A stretch of 64,000 bases of DNA. Origin: JAIRNF01 sp031551125 (GTDB taxonomy: Bacteria; Bacteroidota; Bacteroidia; Bacteroidales; UBA932). Position 1 is the stretch's first letter, and the number at the start of each line of letters is the position of its first letter. The translations under genes and the position numbers were made by a program. This document shows, piece after piece, positions 59,528-64,000 of this stretch. The notes under the pieces were generated by a model. It saw nothing but the letters and a program-made list of their open reading frames with translations, was not told the origin of the DNA and did not search any database. Where the stretch lies: assembly GCA_031551125.1 (NCBI GenBank), contig JAVBOB010000015.1, positions 1 through 64,000 of the forward strand. Reading direction: 5' to 3'.

Positions 59528-60781
59528 TCACTTCGCTATTAACTGATCCTCAATCCTCTTCGCTTTTAATTTTAATAAAACCGAAAAAAGAAAAGGTATT
59601 AACAAATATACATTACCTGACAATTCCGAATAGTAAAAGTAAAATATACCAACTACTAAAATCATATACCAACTAAAACTTATTAAAAGGGTTGAAGTTT
59701 TTACATAACCATCTTTTACATTTAGAAGGGAGAAAATAAGAAAACAAATCAAAACAAAGAAAAATAAAACATAAATAGGATAGCCCGGATAAAACCCTCC
59801 TATATATGACGAAAATTGGTTGGATCGAAATCCTAATTCCATCGAAGATCTAATCCTATCCATTCTACTTAGAGGCGGCACTCCCTTATCGCTAAAAACC
59901 ATTTGTGCAATTTCAACAGGATAATACCCATCGCCAGATCTTATTCCAATTTTTTCAGTAAAATCAATTTCATATGAAAGGTTGGCCAATGGCTGACCTA
60001 TATATGAAAATATTGATTCCACTCCTTTTGAAATTTCACCACCTTTACTAAACCTCGCCATTGTAAAGGCTATAAATATGGGCAAAATAATAATGACGGA
60101 CAACTTTGTTAGTTTTATTATTTTGCTTCTTAGCGCAATTGATAAGTATGGGTAGAAAAGGCAATACGATGCGACAAAAGATAATGCCCATATCACCATT
60201 CCATCCCGTCCAGCAGCATTTAGTGTATAAAGAATAAAAGAAAAAGAGGAGAACAATAATAATTTAGCTGTTCTATTCATTCCATATTGTATCAACGTGT
60301 AGAAAAACATGAATACGGTTATACAAGAACAGAATGCCCCAACAATTGCTATTTTAGAAAAAATACTACTTTGATAAAACACCATCTCTTTTGTTCTTAC
60401 CGTGTCTATTCCATAAGAGAAAACAGTAAGCAGATTTCTTGTGAAAAATACACATGAATACAGACTAATAACTATTAAAAAGACAACAATAATCTGATAA
60501 CCTAAAATTGGAAACTTAGCAAGTTTTGTTGTTGCCTTTATCTTATTCTCGTATTTTCTTAATGGATATAACAAAATAAGCAGAGTAAAAAGCATCAAAA
60601 GGTATGCCTTGAACGTAAAATAGTAATCTGGATAAAAAAATACAGCAAGCACTCCAAAAGCAAACATAGACAATGTATGGAGAGCCAATATAAAATTTGA
60701 CAAGCATATCTTATGCTGGCTACGCCTAATATATTGTAGCAAAATTATTAAATGAAGTGCAAACGGTAAAAAATTAATCAT
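59528..60781 (-). CDS. Wzy-like oligosaccharide repeat-unit polymerase
   Basis: 417 residues with about 10 to 11 hydrophobic segments and no soluble domain longer than about 90 residues. The large loop (about 250-320) has ESIFSYIGQPLANLSYEIDF and FSSYIGGFYPGYP, as seen in O-antigen polymerases. Wzy proteins are poorly conserved, so the call rests on topology and on its position between glycosyltransferases. A second ligase/polymerase-like protein lies at 47831-49675; one may polymerise and the other ligate. Overlaps the upstream glycosyltransferase by 8 bp. Confidence 0.75.
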   Translation of the reverse strand: MINFLPFALHLIILLQYIRRSQHKICLSNFILALHTLSMFAFGVLAVFFYPDYYFTFKAYLLMLFTLLILLYPLRKYENKIKATTKLAKFPILGYQIIVVFLIVISLYSCVFFTRNLLTVFSYGIDTVRTKEMVFYQSSIFSKIAIVGAFCSCITVFMFFYTLIQYGMNRTAKLLLFSSFSFILYTLNAAGRDGMVIWALSFVASYCLFYPYLSIALRSKIIKLTKLSVIIILPIFIAFTMARFSKGGEISKGVESIFSYIGQPLANLSYEIDFTEKIGIRSGDGYYPVEIAQMVFSDKGVPPLSRMDRIRSSMELGFRSNQFSSYIGGFYPGYPIYVLFFFVLICFLIFSLLNVKDGYVKTSTLLISFSWYMILVVGIFYFYYSELSGNVYLLIPFLFSVLLKLKAKRIEDQLIAK

Positions 60782-61736
60782 TTTTTCTAAAAAGAAATAG
60801 TAAATGATAATATACTACAGGTGAAAATAAAAGTTCTGGCATTATTCGTACTGAATGAAACAAAAATGTCATAAACTTTTTTTTCTCCCTATATAATGAA
60901 TATATGCTTAAAGTATTTACTAGATATCTTTTTTTAAACTTTTTCTCCGAAATCCCCAAATCGTATTTTGCATTATAATAGCGGAGTATTTTACCCCCAT
61001 TTTCCGCAAAGTGTAATTTTTTATCAATATCAGTACTATGAGATGCCGATTCCGATAAAATCCTATAGGCGGCCGTGATTTCTGGAAAGTAATATATCTT
61101 CACCAAACCAGCTACTTCAAAAAATAACGCGTAATCAATTATATTAAAATCATTTATACAAAGAGTGGCTTTTATTGCATTAACTAAGGATGAAGTTCTT
61201 CCTAATACAGTTACGGTTTGTATAAAATTTCTCTTAGCCAAATAAGGTAATACATTCCCAGACGGATGTATTGGTCGTCGCCTCAATTCTTTTTTTATTC
61301 GTTCACTTCTTTCATTAACTGCAACAAAATCTGTATAAACTAATCCATATTCTGCGTTTTCTTCCAAAAAATCTACTTGTTTTTGTAATTTATATGGGTC
61401 TGTCCAATAATCATCACCTTCGCACGATGCAATGTATTTCCCTTTTGCACGAGGATATTGATAAGTTCCACTAAACCAGGTTACTTTTGGGTATTGATTT
61501 TCAACTTGGTAAATTGGTTTTATAATATCCGGATATTTTGCTTCATATTCTCGGATAATATCTGCGGTTTTATCTGTGGATGCATCGTCGTGAATCAAAA
61601 TTTCTATGGGAAAATTTGTTTTTTGCATTAAAAATCCGTCAATACATTTACGAATAAAGAATTCGTGATTGTACGCTAAACAACAAATACTAACTAGAGG
61701 TATTTTTTCTCCATTTATTTTAGTGTGATCGCACAT
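60774..61736 (-). CDS. family 2 glycosyltransferase
   Basis: 320 residues from the ATG at 61736 (MCDHTKING); a longer frame reaching 61820 would overlap the upstream gene by 50 bp and adds no conserved sequence. GT-A motifs are LVSICCLAYNHEFFIRKCI, EILIHDDASTDKT (about 45-57) and SCEGDDYWTDP (about 103-113). The C-terminal half is helical and basic. Cytoplasmic sugar transferase of the polysaccharide operon; the sugar is not predictable. Confidence 0.9.
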   Translation of the reverse strand: MCDHTKINGEKIPLVSICCLAYNHEFFIRKCIDGFLMQKTNFPIEILIHDDASTDKTADIIREYEAKYPDIIKPIYQVENQYPKVTWFSGTYQYPRAKGKYIASCEGDDYWTDPYKLQKQVDFLEENAEYGLVYTDFVAVNERSERIKKELRRRPIHPSGNVLPYLAKRNFIQTVTVLGRTSSLVNAIKATLCINDFNIIDYALFFEVAGLVKIYYFPEITAAYRILSESASHSTDIDKKLHFAENGGKILRYYNAKYDLGISEKKFKKRYLVNTLSIYSLYREKKKFMTFLFHSVRIMPELLFSPVVYYHLLFLFRKND

Positions 61737-61770
61737 TGCTGTTATATATTTTTGTTTTTTCAATCCGTGA

Positions 61771-63783
61771 TTAATCTGTCGATTTTTTGAAATAATCAAA
61801 TAATGAAATAATTGTATCATCCAAGTTGTATGTTGACGACCAACCTGTCAAATCTCTAAATTTAGAAGAATTCATACCAATTTTTTGGTCTATATCAGAT
61901 GGATTCACATTGATTGTTACGCTTTTCCCATATTTCTCTCTGGCTATTGTTGCTACTTTTTCAGCAATTGCCATTATATTGTATATTTTATTATTACCCA
62001 AGTTATAAATAAGATCCCATTTCCGATAATCAGTTTTTAACAAAGAAATAATTGCATTAATTGCATCTCTGACATCTAATCGTTCAACTTCCTGTTGTCC
62101 ACCTATAATGGTGATCGGCTCTTCTCTAAGTGCTTTTTTCACAAGTTTTGAAATTACATCTATAGGAACAAGCCCATTCTGACCACCTGCTAATGTAGCT
62201 AACCTTAAGGATGTAACAAACGATTGTTTATTCATTATATGAATATTCTCGCACATCAGTTCTGCGGCATATTTAGCTTGTGCATATGCACTTTCAGGCA
62301 TTACTTTAGTGTCTTCTGCCCATAATGGAGTTTGTTTGCTTCCATACACTGATTGAGAAGAAATATTAATAATTACAGGTATTTGTGCCAAACAGGCTTT
62401 AGCAAATAAATCACCAGCGAACGATAAGCTATCGGCTATTTGTTCATTGCTCTTGTAAGGCCGTGCAAAACCACAATGGATTAAGATATCTACTAAGCCA
62501 AGAGTTAGTATACCGGTATCAAAGTCTTTTTGATCATAACAAGTTACATTTTTATCTTTAGCAAATAGCTTTTTGATGGTCTCTTTGTTTAGATCAAAAG
62601 CCAATATTTCATAATCTTCTTTTATTAATTCTTTAATCAGATTTTGTCCTAAATATCCTCCGGCTCCAGTTAGCAATATCGTTTTTTGAGGTTTCAAAAT
62701 ATTATTGTTTAATACTTGAGATAATTTCTGGACTTGATCGTTGTTAGATAAAGATACCGCTTTGTCGGCGGTTTGTCTAATGCCAAATTTTCCATAATTC
62801 AGTTTTAGTGGATTGTTGTGATCATCAATATCTAACCATTCTTTAATACAACTTTCTACTTCATTAAATCCCATAATGGCACGAAGTCCCGTAATCCCCG
62901 TAAAACGAGCATTCATCTCAAATATCTTTAACCCATCATCCGTCCAACGTCCTTGAATATTCAATGGCCCTTTATGCCCAAGTTCTTTTAAAGTTGGTAT
63001 TAGTTTGTTGATTTCAGACCAGACATAATCACTTTCATAGGGAATAATTTCAATAGGTACTCCATTCTTTAGTTTGTTATAAGATGCCATTTTTCCAATA
63101 ACATCACCTTTTCTATCAGTAACTACTTGCACTGAAATTTCAGATGTCTGAGGGTTAATTCCTTTTGAAATTTGAGCTAAATATGATTCTCTAAAAGGAT
63201 CTCCCTGCCTGGGAATAGCCAACTCTTGAATAATATGATCCTGGGTTATTCTGTAAAAATCGTCCTCGCTTAAGATAATTTCGATTCCTTTTGATGCAAA
63301 TCCTTTACGGGGTTTTGCTATTAAAGGAAACTTTGCTTTTCCTGTATCAATAGTTTCTTTTAATGTCTCAAAATCATACGATTTTACAAAAATATCCGCG
63401 ACAGGGGTCAATTCTTGACACATTCTTTCCTTATCCCGTACTAACTTCAAAAACTCAAAACCAGAAACAATAACTTTAAGCCCCGCGTCACTTATTTTAT
63501 TGATATTTTCAGACAGAATTAAAGCTTCGTCATCCAATCCGGGTATAATCAGGTCTATATTGTATTGTATACATTTTTTTATCAGTTCATCCACATATTC
63601 AGAGGCATAAATAGTTGGCAAATAATCCATTTTCATGCAATCATAGGCTCCGTATCCTAATGGATTACTTCCCAGACCAACTGTGGTTATTGGTAATTTA
63701 GATAGGTTGCATGATGTAATAATGGATTGTCCAATACCACTGCCGACACTTGTAATTCCAATGCAATATTTTTTATTTCTCAT
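61771..63783 (-). CDS. fusion of an ATP-grasp domain and an NAD-dependent epimerase/dehydratase
   Basis: 670 residues with two enzyme parts. Residues 1-340 are ATP-grasp: a preATP-grasp start GITSVGSGIGQSII, then FPLIAKPRKGFASKGIE (about 150) and FEMNARFTGITGLRAIMGF (about 290), CarB-like. Residues 365-670 are an extended SDR: ILLTGAGGYLGQNLIKEL (about 368), catalytic SSQSVYG (about 473) and YAQAK (about 498). ATP-grasp enzymes join a carboxylate to an amine or thiol, so the fusion may both remodel a nucleotide sugar and attach an amino acid or similar group. The two domains are in one uninterrupted frame. Confidence 0.85.
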   Translation of the reverse strand: MRNKKYCIGITSVGSGIGQSIITSCNLSKLPITTVGLGSNPLGYGAYDCMKMDYLPTIYASEYVDELIKKCIQYNIDLIIPGLDDEALILSENINKISDAGLKVIVSGFEFLKLVRDKERMCQELTPVADIFVKSYDFETLKETIDTGKAKFPLIAKPRKGFASKGIEIILSEDDFYRITQDHIIQELAIPRQGDPFRESYLAQISKGINPQTSEISVQVVTDRKGDVIGKMASYNKLKNGVPIEIIPYESDYVWSEINKLIPTLKELGHKGPLNIQGRWTDDGLKIFEMNARFTGITGLRAIMGFNEVESCIKEWLDIDDHNNPLKLNYGKFGIRQTADKAVSLSNNDQVQKLSQVLNNNILKPQKTILLTGAGGYLGQNLIKELIKEDYEILAFDLNKETIKKLFAKDKNVTCYDQKDFDTGILTLGLVDILIHCGFARPYKSNEQIADSLSFAGDLFAKACLAQIPVIINISSQSVYGSKQTPLWAEDTKVMPESAYAQAKYAAELMCENIHIMNKQSFVTSLRLATLAGGQNGLVPIDVISKLVKKALREEPITIIGGQQEVERLDVRDAINAIISLLKTDYRKWDLIYNLGNNKIYNIMAIAEKVATIAREKYGKSVTINVNPSDIDQKIGMNSSKFRDLTGWSSTYNLDDTIISLFDYFKKSTD

Positions 63784-63834
63784 TTATTTTGGAATAAAAT
63801 TGGAGTCAATAAGATTGACAATTTGTTAAATTGA

Positions 63835-64000
63835 CTAAAAATATTCATTGGAGATGAATGTTGGCCTGACTGCTCCTCGCCATTTCCCATGCCAGCCCGA
63901 TGTTTTTCTGTCTTCTACTATTTCGAACGAATGAGCTTGTTCATGATTAAAGTAAGCCTTTGAATTAGATACAAACATATTGTTTACATAATATATGCCA
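63835..64000 (-). CDS. C-terminus of a probable Wzt-type polysaccharide ABC transporter ATPase, partial
   Basis: The frame entering from the right edge gives 55 residues ending ISNEYF and a TAG at 63835-63837. AHSFEIVEDRKTSGWHGKWRG followed by AVRPTF resembles the end of the carbohydrate-binding C-terminal domain of Wzt proteins (SFEVxE...G.W.G..RP). If correct, the glycan is exported by an ABC system. Only the tail is visible, so the call is tentative. Confidence 0.5.
   Translation of the reverse strand, partial: GIYYVNNMFVSNSKAYFNHEQAHSFEIVEDRKTSGWHGKWRGAVRPTFISNEYF

Noticed and set aside
1..64000. CRISPR arrays, rRNA genes, replication origin
   Set aside because: No regularly spaced direct repeats, no rRNA-like sequence and no DnaA-box cluster were seen.

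Overview
The window comes from a member of the Bacteroidota, probably a Bacteroidales-like lineage. The evidence is the TAnnTTTG-type -7 promoter boxes in front of many genes, the lack of obvious Shine-Dalgarno sites, and phylum-typical genes (DUF4932 protein, NhaD antiporter, a Bacteroidota-type dihydroorotase, LegC-type aminotransferase). I cannot name the genus.

Region 1 (1-13.2 kb) is an accessory defence island. On the minus strand, in transcription order, it holds a small XRE regulator, a radical SAM protein of unknown role, a 786-aa protein that may be DrmE-like, a DrmA-type DISARM helicase and a DrmB-type DUF1998 protein. An IS5-family element follows, inserted exactly at the drmB stop codon, then a RhuM-family gene that runs off the window and has no visible start codon. 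Divergent from these is a two-gene AbiE-like toxin-antitoxin pair. The right border carries a tRNA-like 3' end followed by a terminator, which could be an old attachment site. DISARM-type genes next to a radical SAM enzyme, with no methyltransferase or DrmC in view, is the best candidate here for an undescribed system.

Region 2 (13.2-45.7 kb) is mostly housekeeping and transport: miaA, a Na/phosphate symporter, an outer-membrane barrel, pyrC, an EamA transporter, a lipid kinase, an ECF-like sigma factor, a class C-like serine hydrolase, pepT, an OPT transporter, NhaD, mutS, tadA, uvrA, a PlsC acyltransferase, an alanine symporter and a Gate-domain protein. It also holds two decayed genes (a 3'-truncated PAP2-like gene and a frameshifted EamA gene). 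Two families of non-coding repeats are scattered through it: hairpin-rich elements with terminal inverted repeats (3 copies) and REP-like palindromes (4 copies), one of which supplies the C-terminus of UvrA.

Region 3 (45.8-64 kb) is a surface-polysaccharide cluster. A WecA/MraY-type phosphotransferase and a Wzz-like protein lie on the plus strand, convergent with a long minus-strand operon. That operon carries an ATP-grasp/epimerase fusion, glycosyltransferases, a Wzy-like polymerase, a compact acyl-building set (NeuD-like acyltransferase, two acyl carrier proteins, SDR reductase, KAS III, VOC protein, FkbH-like HAD protein), a LegC-type aminotransferase, a 4,6-dehydratase, an initiating sugar transferase and an O-antigen ligase/polymerase-like protein. 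The likely reading is synthesis of an amino sugar carrying an unusual ACP-derived acyl group. The C-terminus of a probable Wzt-type ABC exporter enters at the right edge.
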